A stretch of 54,966 nucleotides of DNA from JBBRNH01 sp038230415 (GCA_038230415.1 JBBRNH010000032.1:1-54966); one strand, 5' to 3'. Positions 26,559 to 35,625 are shown, counted from the first letter of the stretch. The notes: generated by a model from the sequence alone, not told the origin. Numbers and translations are program-made.

Positions 26559-26596
26559 CGACAGATTATGAAATTACTTGATTCAACTTACAAATA

Positions 26597-26830
26597 CTAT
26601 ATCGCCTTTTCGGTACATACTTGCTGGTAATAATCGTCCCAATGGTCGTCTTCGGGGCTTAACCACGATTCGGCCAGACTGCTTTCGCTTGCCAGCGTTA
26701 TTTTGTCTGAGACCGCCGTTGACGGTTGGATTTGTAGCTGTACCGATTGTACATCGCTCCGGCGTTCAAGTTCTTCTCTGAGAACGCTGGCCGTTTTGTC
26801 GTTGCTGATTTGAATAATAAGCGTGGTCAT
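26597..26830 (-). CDS. small antitoxin-like protein
   Basis: A 77-residue product from ATG 26830. The start MTTLIIQISNDKTASVLREE and the acidic, Trp-rich end SWLSPEDDHWDDYYQQ resemble small antitoxin proteins often paired with PIN-type toxins in Bacteroidota. No toxin gene is adjacent: upstream lies a ghost of the barrel gene, downstream the barrel gene's own end on the other strand. Longer reading to 26968 overlaps the ghost and is rejected. Family assignment is by general appearance only. Confidence 0.55.
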   Translation of the reverse strand: MTTLIIQISNDKTASVLREELERRSDVQSVQLQIQPSTAVSDKITLASESSLAESWLSPEDDHWDDYYQQVCTEKAI

Positions 26831-26869
26831 GGTTGTAAACGGTTCTAAGCAATGATACAAAAAAGTCTG

Positions 26870-26941
26870 ATGACTACCAACAACGAGGACAGGCAACGCC
26901 AAAACGGAGGTGGCGCGGGGCGCGGGCGGCAGGGGTTGTGA
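26870..26941 (+). pseudogene. ghost 3' end of a barrel-gene paralogue
   Basis: Read in frame to the TGA at 26939-26941, this encodes ...RQRQNGGGAGRGRQGL. The real barrel gene ends ...QRQNGGGGQGGGRQRF (to 26558). Codon-by-codon similarity is high, e.g. CAACGCCAAAACGGAGGTGG against CAACGCCAGAATGGCGGTGG. Only about 50 bp are recognisable. It looks like what remains of a second receptor copy after deletion or insertion. Confidence 0.65.
26927..26941 (+). repeat. 15-bp direct repeat, left copy
   Basis: CGGCAGGGGTTGTGA, identical to 27594-27608. The pair encloses 652 bp containing the Uma2 gene and its leader. The left copy is the last 15 bases of the ghost receptor end. Confidence 0.75.
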
Positions 26942-26985
26942 ATTTTCGTTATCTTTACTCGAAACCAATTTAATCCCTGTTGGCT

Positions 26986-27588
26986 ATGGAAACCGCCGTT
27001 GACCTCCGAAAAATAACCGTAGCGGAGTTCCGCCAGATGGAGTTCGATGATAACGACCCGTTTTTGTACGAACTCATTAATGGAGAACTTGTGAAAAAGA
27101 CATGGTGCGGCAATCCGACCCCTACGCCCCGCCATCAGCGCATTTCGCGCCGGATTGAATTTGCCATTGATGTTTTTATCAACAAACATCAATTAGGCGA
27201 AATATTTAATGCCCCGATTGACGTGTTTTTAGATGGTGAAAACGGTCTGCAACCCGATTTGCTGTTTATTCCAACGGCTGATGCCCAACTCGTTACCAAC
27301 GATGGCATTATGGGCCCACCCACGTTAGTTGTTGAAATTATTTCGCCCACCTCTGTTTATCGTGACCGGATCGAGAAGCGGGCGATTTATGAACGGCATG
27401 GCGTTCAGGAATACTGGTTGGTTGACCCGCAGGAGGAATTGATTGAAATTCTGGCCTTGCAAAATCATCGCTATGAACTCCTGAGTGGTGCCTCTCCAGA
27501 CGAGGGCCGCTTGGTTTCCACTGTGTTTTCGGGCTTAGAGATAGACGTGGCAGCCGTGTTTTTAACGCAACAGCCGGGCGTGGTTTAA
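26986..27588 (+). CDS. Uma2 family putative endonuclease (DUF820)
   Basis: A 200-residue protein from ATG 26986; a TTG at 26980 is less likely. The PD-(D/E)xK-like core is seen as DNDPFLYELINGELVKK, NGLQPDLLFIPTA, LVVEIISPTSVYRDRIEKR and HGVQEYWLVDPQEE. This is a more canonical Uma2 member than the one at 8847-9413 and differs from it clearly, so the two are not a recent duplication. A TATCTTTA box at 26950-26957 is a plausible promoter. The gene lies between 15-bp direct repeats. The role of Uma2 proteins is unsettled; a nuclease fold is established, cargo or defence functions are speculation. Confidence 0.9.
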   Translation: METAVDLRKITVAEFRQMEFDDNDPFLYELINGELVKKTWCGNPTPTPRHQRISRRIEFAIDVFINKHQLGEIFNAPIDVFLDGENGLQPDLLFIPTADAQLVTNDGIMGPPTLVVEIISPTSVYRDRIEKRAIYERHGVQEYWLVDPQEELIEILALQNHRYELLSGASPDEGRLVSTVFSGLEIDVAAVFLTQQPGVV

Positions 27589-27593
27589 ATTGT

Positions 27594-27608
27594 CGGCAGG
27601 GGTTGTGA
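27594..27608 (+). repeat. 15-bp direct repeat, right copy
   Basis: CGGCAGGGGTTGTGA, identical to 26927-26941. It begins 6 bp after the Uma2 stop and abuts the stop codon of the convergent hypothetical gene (27609). Confidence 0.75.
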
Positions 27609-28073
27609 TTAATCGTCGTTGCCCGATTTAAACGTGCGGATCGCTTCGGGGTCATAATCAATCAAAAACCATTCGTGATACAACGTTGCCACATAAAACG
27701 GTTCCGGCGCAAACAGATCACAGATTGCCACGAAGCCCGCGTCTGACCAATGATCGCCGTAGGTGGTGTCTTTCAGGTATAGCACCAATTTCTGGCGGTC
27801 TTCGCCGAAAAAATAATGCAGCACCGTCAGGTTTTCGTGCCGTTTCCGGCCAATCGGCAACAGCACCCACTGCCCGCCGATTACCAGAAATTCGGGCGTT
27901 TCGGCAACCTCGTCATAATCAGGCCACATCTGGAGCGCAATGTTATCGGCGGCTGGTGCCGGACTAACGAGCCAATCCCAGGTTTCGGGGCCTTCATGTT
28001 TCTCGATAATGCGGTCGTAACGGGTGTTTTTGAGCGTTTCCAGTACCGAACCGGCTAAATCGTTAAGGGTCAT
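27609..28073 (-). CDS. conserved-looking hypothetical protein
   Basis: A 154-residue acidic cytoplasmic protein with no signal or membrane segment. It starts MTLNDLAGSVLETLKNTRYD and contains GGQWVLLPIGRKRHENLTVL, HYFFGEDRQKLVLYLKDTTY and PFYVATLYHEWFLIDYDP. I do not recognise a family; the high aromatic and acidic content resembles small immunity or SMI1-like proteins only in general style. It converges on the Uma2 gene and is divergent from yfhO. Codon use looks normal for the window. Confidence 0.7.
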   Translation of the reverse strand: MTLNDLAGSVLETLKNTRYDRIIEKHEGPETWDWLVSPAPAADNIALQMWPDYDEVAETPEFLVIGGQWVLLPIGRKRHENLTVLHYFFGEDRQKLVLYLKDTTYGDHWSDAGFVAICDLFAPEPFYVATLYHEWFLIDYDPEAIRTFKSGNDD

Positions 28074-28168
28074 GGTTGGGTTGTTTTGTTCCTGTCAACG
28101 ATAAGCAAATCAAAAATACGGTGATCGGTGCCATTCGCCCCCGCGTGTTTCGAGCCGCCGGAAACCGT

Positions 28169-28176
28169 TATCTTTG
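28169..28176 (+). promoter_or_regulatory. Bacteroidota -7 box TATCTTTG
   Basis: TATCTTTG is an exact TAnnTTTG match, 24 bp before the ATG of the YfhO gene. A TTTC at 28148-28151 lies roughly at -33 distance but is weak. Confidence 0.6.
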
Positions 28177-28200
28177 TCGGCCTTGACCCGTTTGTTATCT

Positions 28201-30861
28201 ATGAATTTCGCTCCGTTTTTTCGGCAACTTCGCCCGCACCTGCCCTTCGTGCTGGGCTTTTTTGTACTCGCTTCGCTCTATTTTATTCCGGCCTGGCAGG
28301 GTAAAGAACTACCGTTTCAGGACGTTCGGCAGAGTTACGCAGCCACGCAGGAACTCCGCGATTTCCGGGATAAAACCGGCGCGTTTCCGCTCTGGACCGA
28401 CGCGCTTTTTGGCGGGATGCCCGCCTATCTCATTGCCTTTGACATGACCTACACGTTTGTCAACAAGGCGTTGAATGGTATCCTAAACCTGATTCCGGTG
28501 CCGGTGTATCTGCTGTTTCTGGGGATGCTCGTGGCGTATATCTGGCTCGTGGTGCTGGGCCTGAATCGGTGGTTAGCCGCGCTGGGGGGCGTTGGCTACG
28601 CGCTGGGTAGTTACGCCATGATCTACCTGGAAGCCGGCCACGTCTCGCAGATTCTGGCCCTGATTTATGGCCCCGGCATTCTGGCCGGTATCGCCCTCAC
28701 GCTGCGGGGTCGGTATGTGGTCGGCGGGGCGGTTACGGCGTTGTTTATCTGCCTGGAATTTGGGGCTAACCACCTGCAAATCACCTACTACGTGTTTCTG
28801 CTGGCCGGTCTGTACGTCCTCATCGAAGCCGTTTGGCTGGCGCGGGCCGGGCAGATAAAACAGGTGGCGTTGGCCCTGGCGGTGTTAGTTGGAGCCGGGG
28901 CGTTGGGGGCCGCTACGTTTGGCAAACGGCTGTTGGTGGTCAATCAATATTCAAAAGAAACCATCCGGGGCCGCGCCGAACTCACCGCCAAAACCACCGC
29001 TCAGGCAGACGCGAACGCGGCCACAGCGTCGGCTCCGGCAACAGCCGCAACGCCCGCAGCCAAACCCAAAGACGGACTCGATGCCAGCTATGCCTTTGAA
29101 TACAGCTACCAACTGCCCGAAACCTTCACGCTCCTGATTCCGAATATCTACGGGGGCGCATCGGGCGGTGGTCTCGACGAAAAATCGGCCACATACACCG
29201 CCATGACCAACAAAGGCGTTGACCCGGCCACGGCCAAGCAGTTTGCCGAACTCGGTGCGCCCGTTTACTGGGGCGATCTGCCGATTGCGGGCGGCCCGGC
29301 CTACGCCGGTGCTATTCTGCTGTTTCTGTTTGTGCTGGGCATGATGATCTCCCAAAACCGAATCAAGTGGTTTTTCCTGGCGGCAACGGTGCTGTTGGTG
29401 ATGGTGGCTTGGGGCAAGAACTTCCTGATTCTAAACGGCTTGCTGTTCGATTATTTCCCTTATTTCAACAAATTTCGGGCCGTTACGCAGACCTTGTTGC
29501 TGGCGCAGTTGTTTATCGGGGCCGGGGCCGCGCTGGGGGTTCAGGCCGTGCTTGATCGCAACATGACCCTCGCCAACCTGCGCCAACCGTTGTTTATCGC
29601 GCTGGGCGCAACGGCGGGAGTCGCCCTGATTTTTGCGCTCTTAGGCGGCACATTTTTTACGTTTCGTACCGAAAAAGACCTGCCGATGCTGGCCCAGTAT
29701 TTTGGCGAGCAGGGTGCCGGTGAAATGCTGACCGCCCTCGTCAAAGACCGGCAGAGCCTGATGCAGTCCGATGCGTTTCGGTCGGTGATTTTCATTTTGC
29801 TGGCTGCCGGAGCTTTGTGGCTGTTTGTGGCGGGCCGCATCAAAGCCGCCCTGTTTTACTCGCTCTTGCTCCTCCTGACCACTACCGATCTCTTTATGGT
29901 GGACAAACGGTTTCTGACCAACAGTGATTTTCAGTCGAAAGCCGCGCTCAATGCCGCCTACGAAGCCACGCCTACCGATCAGCAGATTTTGCAGGATAAA
30001 ACGCTGAGTTACCGGGTTTGGGAGCAGTCCGGCGATTTTATGAGCAGCAACCGGGCTTCGGCCTTTCATAAATCCGTCGGCGGGTATCACGCGGCCAAAC
30101 TGCGCCGGTATCAGGAACTCATCACCTACGCCCTGCCCAAAAACACGCTCGGCGTGCTGAATATGCTCAACGTGCGCTATGTGATTCAGAGCCAGCCCGA
30201 CAGTGCCACCGGACAGAGCCAGACGTTTGCCCAGCAGAATCCCGAAGCCCTCGGCAATGCCTGGTTTGTGGCCCAGGTGCAGACCGTGGCCGATGCCGAT
30301 GCCGAGATGGCAGCTCTCGCTACGCCCGCCTTCGACCCGCGCCGAACCGCCATTGTTGATACCCGGTTTGCCCCCGCACTCACCGGCCTGCCCACCGTGT
30401 TGGATACCACCGGACGCATCATACTCACCAACTATATTCCCGACAACCTGACCTACGAAAGCAACGCCCCCGGTGAGCGATTGGCGGTGTTTTCGGAGAT
30501 TTTTTACCGGGGACAGGACGACTGGAAAACCCTGATTGACGGCAAACCCGTGACCCATTTCCGGGCCGATTATGTGCTGCGGGCCTTGCGGATTCCGGCG
30601 GGCAAACACACCATCCAGTTCAAGTTTGAGCCGCCGTTGGTTAGCCTCGGCAATACCATTGATCTGATTGCCAACCTATTGCTGATTGCGGTGCTTGGCT
30701 TTGCGGTGTTTACAGGTGTGAAAAATGCGCCTGTCAATCCGGTTCCGGTTGCCGAAACGCCCGCGCCCATCGTGCCGGAAACACCCGGTAATCCGCTGCC
30801 GAAAACACCGGCAATGACTCCTGAAAAAAACCAGAAGCGGTTGCCTAAACGTACCAAGTAG
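28201..30861 (+). CDS. YfhO family multi-spanning membrane protein
   Basis: An 886-residue inner-membrane protein from ATG 28201. A GTG/TTG-type start 27 bp upstream would lie on the promoter box and is rejected. The start LPFVLGFFVLASLYFIPAWQ is the first membrane segment, and PLWTDALFGGMPAYLIAFD is the signature loop of YfhO proteins. At least ten more hydrophobic segments follow. The soluble part from about residue 560 includes VGGYHAAKLRRYQELITYAL and NMLNVRYVIQ. The family is thought to act as glycosyltransferases on lipid-linked or teichoic substrates in Firmicutes; in Bacteroidota the role is unknown. The T9SS type B gene begins 11 bp downstream. Confidence 0.9.
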   Translation: MNFAPFFRQLRPHLPFVLGFFVLASLYFIPAWQGKELPFQDVRQSYAATQELRDFRDKTGAFPLWTDALFGGMPAYLIAFDMTYTFVNKALNGILNLIPVPVYLLFLGMLVAYIWLVVLGLNRWLAALGGVGYALGSYAMIYLEAGHVSQILALIYGPGILAGIALTLRGRYVVGGAVTALFICLEFGANHLQITYYVFLLAGLYVLIEAVWLARAGQIKQVALALAVLVGAGALGAATFGKRLLVVNQYSKETIRGRAELTAKTTAQADANAATASAPATAATPAAKPKDGLDASYAFEYSYQLPETFTLLIPNIYGGASGGGLDEKSATYTAMTNKGVDPATAKQFAELGAPVYWGDLPIAGGPAYAGAILLFLFVLGMMISQNRIKWFFLAATVLLVMVAWGKNFLILNGLLFDYFPYFNKFRAVTQTLLLAQLFIGAGAALGVQAVLDRNMTLANLRQPLFIALGATAGVALIFALLGGTFFTFRTEKDLPMLAQYFGEQGAGEMLTALVKDRQSLMQSDAFRSVIFILLAAGALWLFVAGRIKAALFYSLLLLLTTTDLFMVDKRFLTNSDFQSKAALNAAYEATPTDQQILQDKTLSYRVWEQSGDFMSSNRASAFHKSVGGYHAAKLRRYQELITYALPKNTLGVLNMLNVRYVIQSQPDSATGQSQTFAQQNPEALGNAWFVAQVQTVADADAEMAALATPAFDPRRTAIVDTRFAPALTGLPTVLDTTGRIILTNYIPDNLTYESNAPGERLAVFSEIFYRGQDDWKTLIDGKPVTHFRADYVLRALRIPAGKHTIQFKFEPPLVSLGNTIDLIANLLLIAVLGFAVFTGVKNAPVNPVPVAETPAPIVPETPGNPLPKTPAMTPEKNQKRLPKRTK

Positions 30862-30872
30862 GCTTGCCAACC

Positions 30873-32078
30873 ATGAAAACGCGCTGTCTGTTCCGGGTCT
30901 TTTGCATTGGCTGGCTCTGGCTGACCGGGCAAATCGTGCAAGGGCAGTGCGGGGCCAACGTCAGTAATTTATCAGGATCGCTGCGGGTGCGGCCCTCGGT
31001 GGGTTGCCCCCCCCACACCATTCACGTAGGCAATACGCAGACCATTGCTACCAACGTTCGCTACGTGTTTGTGTACGATGGCCGGGATGAATCGAAAGTC
31101 ACCCGCGACACCGTGTTTACCTACACCCGGCCCGGCCTGTACTACGTTTTGCAGCTCTCCGATGCCGATGGCAAACCAACCCGCGCCTGTGCCATTGTTA
31201 CGGTGCAGGATACCATTCAGCCGCAGTTCAGCCACGTAACGTGCGGCACCAAAACAACCATCTCCGTAAGGGCCCCGCCCCCTGCCGACTATGATGCCTA
31301 CCGCGTTGACTGGGGTGATGGCACCTCGGAGACCGTTACACCCGAACAGGCCAAAACGCTGGCTCACACGTATAGCGACGCAGCGGCTCACCGCATCAGC
31401 GTGTCGGGGCAGTATTTTCCGACCAATTGCGGAGGCACTACGGTCAAAACCACCGCGCCCGGCACCGCGTCTAACCCGCCGGTAATTGGTGCGCTTATTC
31501 AGCGGGGCGGGCAGTTGCCGGTGCCAATCAGCAACCCGGCAGGGTTGACGTACTACGCCGAACGGCGCGTTGACGGGGAGCCGTACAGCCGCGCCACGGG
31601 TGAGTTTAATTTTGGCACCACGCTGCAAACCGTTCTCGACTCAACAAAAATCCTGTGCTACCGCATCGTATTGACCGACCCCTGCTTAGCCGGGCAAATT
31701 CAGCCCGAAGTCTGTTACTACCCGCCTGTTCCCACCATCCCGCCCTCGGCAACGGTCACGGTTCCGCCAGCAACAACCGTAACCGCTTCGTTGTCAGAGA
31801 TAAGCTGGTTTTTTCCGACTGCGTTCACGCCCAACAACGATGGCCTGAACGATACCTTTGGCCCGGTAGGGATGCTACCCGTTGTGTCGTTCCGGCTAAT
31901 TATTTTTGACCGATGGGGCATTGCCCTCTTCGATACCACCGATCCGGCTATGGGCTGGGACGGGCAGATAACCAACGGCCAACCGGCACCACCCGGCCCG
32001 TATCCGTACCGCGCCGACTGGCAAGAAAACGCGGGCAGCCAACGAATCTGGCGCGGGTCGGTGCTGCTGTTGCGGTGA
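30873..32078 (+). CDS. secreted PKD-like protein with T9SS type B sorting domain
   Basis: A 401-residue exported protein from ATG 30873 (a TTG at 30864 adds three residues). Signal: MKTRCLFRVFCIGWLWLTGQ. A PKD-like region is seen around DAYRVDWGDGTSETVTPEQA. The C-terminus is the CHU_C / type B sorting domain: FPTAFTPNNDGLNDTFGP, FRLIIFDRWGIALFDT, MGWDGQITNGQPAPPGPYPY and RGSVLLLR. The type IX secretion system would export it and the sorting domain would attach it at the cell surface. Two Cys-rich Ig-like parts may bind a partner. It follows yfhO by 11 bp, so the two may be co-transcribed. Confidence 0.9.
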   Translation: MKTRCLFRVFCIGWLWLTGQIVQGQCGANVSNLSGSLRVRPSVGCPPHTIHVGNTQTIATNVRYVFVYDGRDESKVTRDTVFTYTRPGLYYVLQLSDADGKPTRACAIVTVQDTIQPQFSHVTCGTKTTISVRAPPPADYDAYRVDWGDGTSETVTPEQAKTLAHTYSDAAAHRISVSGQYFPTNCGGTTVKTTAPGTASNPPVIGALIQRGGQLPVPISNPAGLTYYAERRVDGEPYSRATGEFNFGTTLQTVLDSTKILCYRIVLTDPCLAGQIQPEVCYYPPVPTIPPSATVTVPPATTVTASLSEISWFFPTAFTPNNDGLNDTFGPVGMLPVVSFRLIIFDRWGIALFDTTDPAMGWDGQITNGQPAPPGPYPYRADWQENAGSQRIWRGSVLLLR

Positions 32079-32156
32079 TCGTATAATTTTACAGGACGCA
32101 AGCGGCCCATACATACCCCATTTTTTCACTGCGGAGCACAACTTCGCGCTACGACC

Positions 32157-32927
32157 ATGAAAACCAAAGACGACATCGTGCAAAACTGGTTGCCGCGCTA
32201 CACCGGCACTCCCGTTGACCAATTCGGCGAATATATTTTGCTGACCAATTTTGTCAATTACGTTGAGTTGTTTGCCACTGAATTTGCCGTAGAAATTTTC
32301 GGCATCGGGCGGGCCATGCAAACCGCTACGGCCAACAACATCACCATCATCAACTTTGGCATGGGTAGCCCGATGGCCGCAACCGTGATGGATTTGCTGG
32401 CCGCCATTGAACCCAAAGCCGTGCTGTTTCTGGGCAAGTGCGGGGGCCTGAAAAAAACCCAACTCGGCGATCTGATTCTGCCCATTGCCGCCATCCGGGG
32501 CGAAGGTACGAGCAACGATTATATGCCGCCCGAAATCCCGGCTCTGCCTTCGTTCCGGTTGCAGCGGGTGGTATCGTCAACCATCAAACGGCACGAGTTA
32601 GACTACTGGACCGGCACGGTTTACACCACCAACCGGCGCATCTGGGAACATGACGAAAAATTCAAAGACTACCTCCGCGACATCCGGGCGATGGCGATTG
32701 ACATGGAAACGGCCACGATTTTCATCGTCGGTTTTGCCAATTCCATTCCGCACGGGGCGTTGCTGCTCGTTTCCGACAATCCGATGGTGCCGGAGGGCGT
32801 GAAAACCGAAGACAGCGACCGCACCGTGACCACCAACTTCGTGCAGCGGCACCTGACAATCGGTATTGACGCGCTCCAGGAGTTGGCCGCGTCCGGCGAT
32901 TCGGTCAAGCATATGCGCTTTGAGTGA
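32157..32927 (+). CDS. amn: AMP nucleosidase
   Basis: A 256-residue protein of the phosphorylase superfamily, in the short Bacteroidota form without the extra N-terminal domain of the E. coli enzyme. It would cleave AMP to adenine and ribose 5-phosphate in the cytoplasm. Signatures are NITIINFGMGSPMAATVMDL, KAVLFLGKCGGLKKTQLGD, EGTSNDYMPPEIPALPSFRL and the base/ribose-binding MAIDMETATIFIVGF. The symporter gene starts 25 bp later. The 78 bp upstream carry no clear promoter. Confidence 0.9.
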   Translation: MKTKDDIVQNWLPRYTGTPVDQFGEYILLTNFVNYVELFATEFAVEIFGIGRAMQTATANNITIINFGMGSPMAATVMDLLAAIEPKAVLFLGKCGGLKKTQLGDLILPIAAIRGEGTSNDYMPPEIPALPSFRLQRVVSSTIKRHELDYWTGTVYTTNRRIWEHDEKFKDYLRDIRAMAIDMETATIFIVGFANSIPHGALLLVSDNPMVPEGVKTEDSDRTVTTNFVQRHLTIGIDALQELAASGDSVKHMRFE

Positions 32928-32952
32928 CAATAGTACCTAAACCTAAATCTGT

Positions 32953-34605
32953 ATGAATCTTGAATTCAGCACCCTCGACTATGGCATCATTGCGGGCTAT
33001 TTCGTGATTGTGTTTGCCATCGGCTTCTATTTTGCCCGGCAGGAGCGCAGCAGTACCGAGTATTTTCTGGCCGGGCGGCACGTGGGCTGGTTTGCCGTTG
33101 GCGCGTCGCTGTTTGCCTCCAACATCTCCACTGAACACTTCATCGGGCTGTCTGGCTCCGGGTTTACGTCGGGCCTGGCGGTGGGCAATTTCGAGTGGTC
33201 GGCCAGTATTTGTCTGCTGATCTTAGGCTGGGTGTTCGTGCCGTTTTACCTCAAATCGGGGGTGTTTACGATGCCCGAATTTCTCGAACGTCGCTACTCA
33301 TCGGCCAGCCGGTGGTATCTGAGTTCGGTCTCCATCATCGCGTATATTCTCACCAAAATCTCGGTTCACCTCTTCGCCGTTGGCATCCTGTTGAAACAGG
33401 TAATGGGCTGGGATTTATACACATCGTCGATTATCCTCGTCGTCGTGACCGGCATTTACACCATTGCCGGGGGCATGAGCGCGGTGATTTATACCGAACT
33501 GATCCAGACATTTATACTGCTCATCGGAGCCATTGCCCTCACCTGGATTGGCCTCGACAAAGTGGGCGGCTGGGACGAGTTGGTCAGCACCGTACCCGCC
33601 GGCCACCTCGAAATGTTCAAGCCCATGACCGACCCCGATTTTCCGTGGACGGGTGTCATCATCGCGCCCTACATTGTTGGTATCTGGTACTGGTGTACCG
33701 ATCAGAGCATTGTGCAGCGCGTGCTGGCGGCTAAAAATATTGACCACGCCAAGTCAGGAACGATTATGGCGGCTTTCCTGAAAATTCTGCCCGTGTTTAT
33801 CCTCGTGCTGCCCGGCCTGATTGCGTATTCGCTGCAACAGAAAGGTTTGCTCGTGAATCCCAACGCACCGGGCCAGCCCCTCAGCCCGAACGACGTGTAT
33901 CCGGTGTTGGTGAAAACGCTGCTGCCGTCGGGGTTCCGGGGGTTGGTGGTGGCGAGTCTGCTGGCCGCGCTGATGGCTTCTCTGGCAGCCTGTTTCAACT
34001 CGGCCAGCACATTGATGACCCTCGATGTGTACCAGAAATTCCGCCCGGCAGCGTCAGAAAGGCAGTTAGTGCGGTTTGGGCAACTGTCAACGGTGGTGCT
34101 GGTGGCGGTGAGTTTGCTGTGGGTGCCGTTGGTGAGCGTGTTGTCTGACCAGTTGTACGTGTATCTGCAAAGCGTTCAGGGCTACATCAGCCCGCCCATT
34201 GCCTGCGTCTTTCTGGTGGGCTTGCTGTGGCCCCGCGCCAACGCCACCGGCGCAAAAGTGGTGTTGTGGACGGGCTTCGCGCTGGGGTTGCTGCGGTTTA
34301 TCTTCGAAATCATTCACAAGACCAACCCGTTTACCAACCCGTTCCTGAAAACCATGATCGAGATGAATTTCATGCACTTCGCCATCATTCTCTTCGTGGT
34401 GTCGGTGCTGTTGCTGATTGTGGTCAGCCTTGCCAGCGAACGCCCCGCCCAGGCCAAACTCGACGGGCTGACGTTTAAGTTTGCCAAAAACGTGAACATG
34501 GACGAGGCTTATAAGATCGAAAACCCCGCCCGCCGACAGCAGAACCTGGTGGCCTCGGTGATTTTGTGCGTGATGTTACTGGTGCTATGGATCGTGTTTT
34601 TCTGA
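32953..34605 (+). CDS. sodium:solute symporter (SSS family, sugar-type)
   Basis: A 550-residue inner-membrane transporter with about 14 hydrophobic segments. The N-terminal half has TEYFLAGRHVGWFAVGASLF and FASNISTEHFIGLSGSGF, which match SglT-like sodium/sugar cotransporters; GVFTMPEFLERRYSSASRWY is the SSS signature 1 region. It should couple sodium entry to uptake of a sugar or similar solute. It starts 25 bp after amn and may share its transcript. No carbohydrate genes are adjacent, so the substrate is open. Confidence 0.92.
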   Translation: MNLEFSTLDYGIIAGYFVIVFAIGFYFARQERSSTEYFLAGRHVGWFAVGASLFASNISTEHFIGLSGSGFTSGLAVGNFEWSASICLLILGWVFVPFYLKSGVFTMPEFLERRYSSASRWYLSSVSIIAYILTKISVHLFAVGILLKQVMGWDLYTSSIILVVVTGIYTIAGGMSAVIYTELIQTFILLIGAIALTWIGLDKVGGWDELVSTVPAGHLEMFKPMTDPDFPWTGVIIAPYIVGIWYWCTDQSIVQRVLAAKNIDHAKSGTIMAAFLKILPVFILVLPGLIAYSLQQKGLLVNPNAPGQPLSPNDVYPVLVKTLLPSGFRGLVVASLLAALMASLAACFNSASTLMTLDVYQKFRPAASERQLVRFGQLSTVVLVAVSLLWVPLVSVLSDQLYVYLQSVQGYISPPIACVFLVGLLWPRANATGAKVVLWTGFALGLLRFIFEIIHKTNPFTNPFLKTMIEMNFMHFAIILFVVSVLLLIVVSLASERPAQAKLDGLTFKFAKNVNMDEAYKIENPARRQQNLVASVILCVMLLVLWIVFF

Positions 34606-34708
34606 GGAATTGATTTTTCGATGCTGCATAATTGGTGGTGATGCCGTATTCCCGGAGACAGACCAGAATAGATAAAATGCTGAAGGTGAAGGACTTGGGC
34701 CGTATTTT

Positions 34709-35545
34709 CTACATTAATAGGTTATCAATCAGCCGCACTTTGCCCAAATGTGCCGCGATACAGATAGCGGTTTGGCCGGGTGCCTGCACCGTCGGCACGG
34801 GCCGCAGGGTGTCAGCATTGGCAACTTCCACGTATTCGAGCCGGAATCCGGGCCGTGTAGAAAAGAACTCCGCTACCGAGGCTTTGGCCTGAGCCACGGT
34901 TTGGCCCCCGGCCAGCATGTTTCGGGCCAGCGTCAGGCTCTCAAAAATGGCCGGGGCCAGGGCGCGTTCGTCGGCAGTGAGGTTGCGGTTGCGCGACGAC
35001 ATCGCTAACCCGTCGGTTTCGCGCACCGTTGGGAAGCGTACCAACTCAATGGGAAAACTTAAATCCCGGATCAGCCGCCTGATAACGGCCACCTGTTGCA
35101 GGTCTTTCTGACCGAAATAGGCCCGGTCGGGCTGGGTGAGGTTAAAGAGTTTTGCCACCACAATGCCCACGCCGTTAAAATGGCCGGGCCGAAATGCGCC
35201 TTCCATCACCGTTTCGAGTTCGCCGAAGTTGAGCCGCATCATCGGCGGTTCGGCGTAGAGTTCATCGGCAGCCGGGGCAAAGAGCGCGTCGCAGCCAGCC
35301 GCTTCGAGCAGGGCGGCATCGGCATCGAGGGTGCGCGGGTAGCGGGCAAGGTCGTCGGGGTTATTAAACTGAATGGGATTCACAAACACGGTGGCAATCA
35401 CCACATCGCAGGCTTGCCGGGCGGCCTCAACGAGAGCGATATGGCCGGTGTGCAGTGCGCCCATGGTTGGCACAAGGCCAACGGTAGTGCCTATACGTGA
35501 CTGGCGAAAGGCGTGCAGGGCGTGAACAGTGGTCAGGAGGTGCAT
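34709..35545 (-). CDS. panC: pantothenate synthetase
   Basis: Joins pantoate and beta-alanine with ATP to give pantothenate in the cytoplasm. The 278-residue length is normal. Signatures: LVPTMGALHTGHIALVEAAR (HIGH-type ATP site), VFVNPIQFNNPDDLARYPRT, FNGVGIVVAKLFNLTQPDRA, YFGQKDLQQVAVIRRL and LAMSSRNRNLTADER. panD, often next to panC, is not seen within the window. The gene is divergent from the GT5-like gene and convergent with the symporter gene across 103 bp that hold nothing recognisable. Confidence 0.96.
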   Translation of the reverse strand: MHLLTTVHALHAFRQSRIGTTVGLVPTMGALHTGHIALVEAARQACDVVIATVFVNPIQFNNPDDLARYPRTLDADAALLEAAGCDALFAPAADELYAEPPMMRLNFGELETVMEGAFRPGHFNGVGIVVAKLFNLTQPDRAYFGQKDLQQVAVIRRLIRDLSFPIELVRFPTVRETDGLAMSSRNRNLTADERALAPAIFESLTLARNMLAGGQTVAQAKASVAEFFSTRPGFRLEYVEVANADTLRPVPTVQAPGQTAICIAAHLGKVRLIDNLLM

Positions 35546-35559
35546 TTAGTTTACAGTTT

Positions 35560-35625
35560 GCGTAGAGACGCATATTTGCGTCTTCTTTTTAATCAGAAAG
35601 GAAATGCAAATATGCGTCCCCACGC
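35560..35625. repeat. GTAGAGACGCA-type palindrome
   Basis: GCGTAGAGACGCATATTTGC (35560-35579) pairs with 35606-35625 over 18 of 20 positions. The GTAGAGACGCA...TGCGTC hairpin is a widespread intergenic repeat type in Bacteroidota and cyanobacteria. It lies between the divergent panC and GT5-like genes. Confidence 0.8.
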
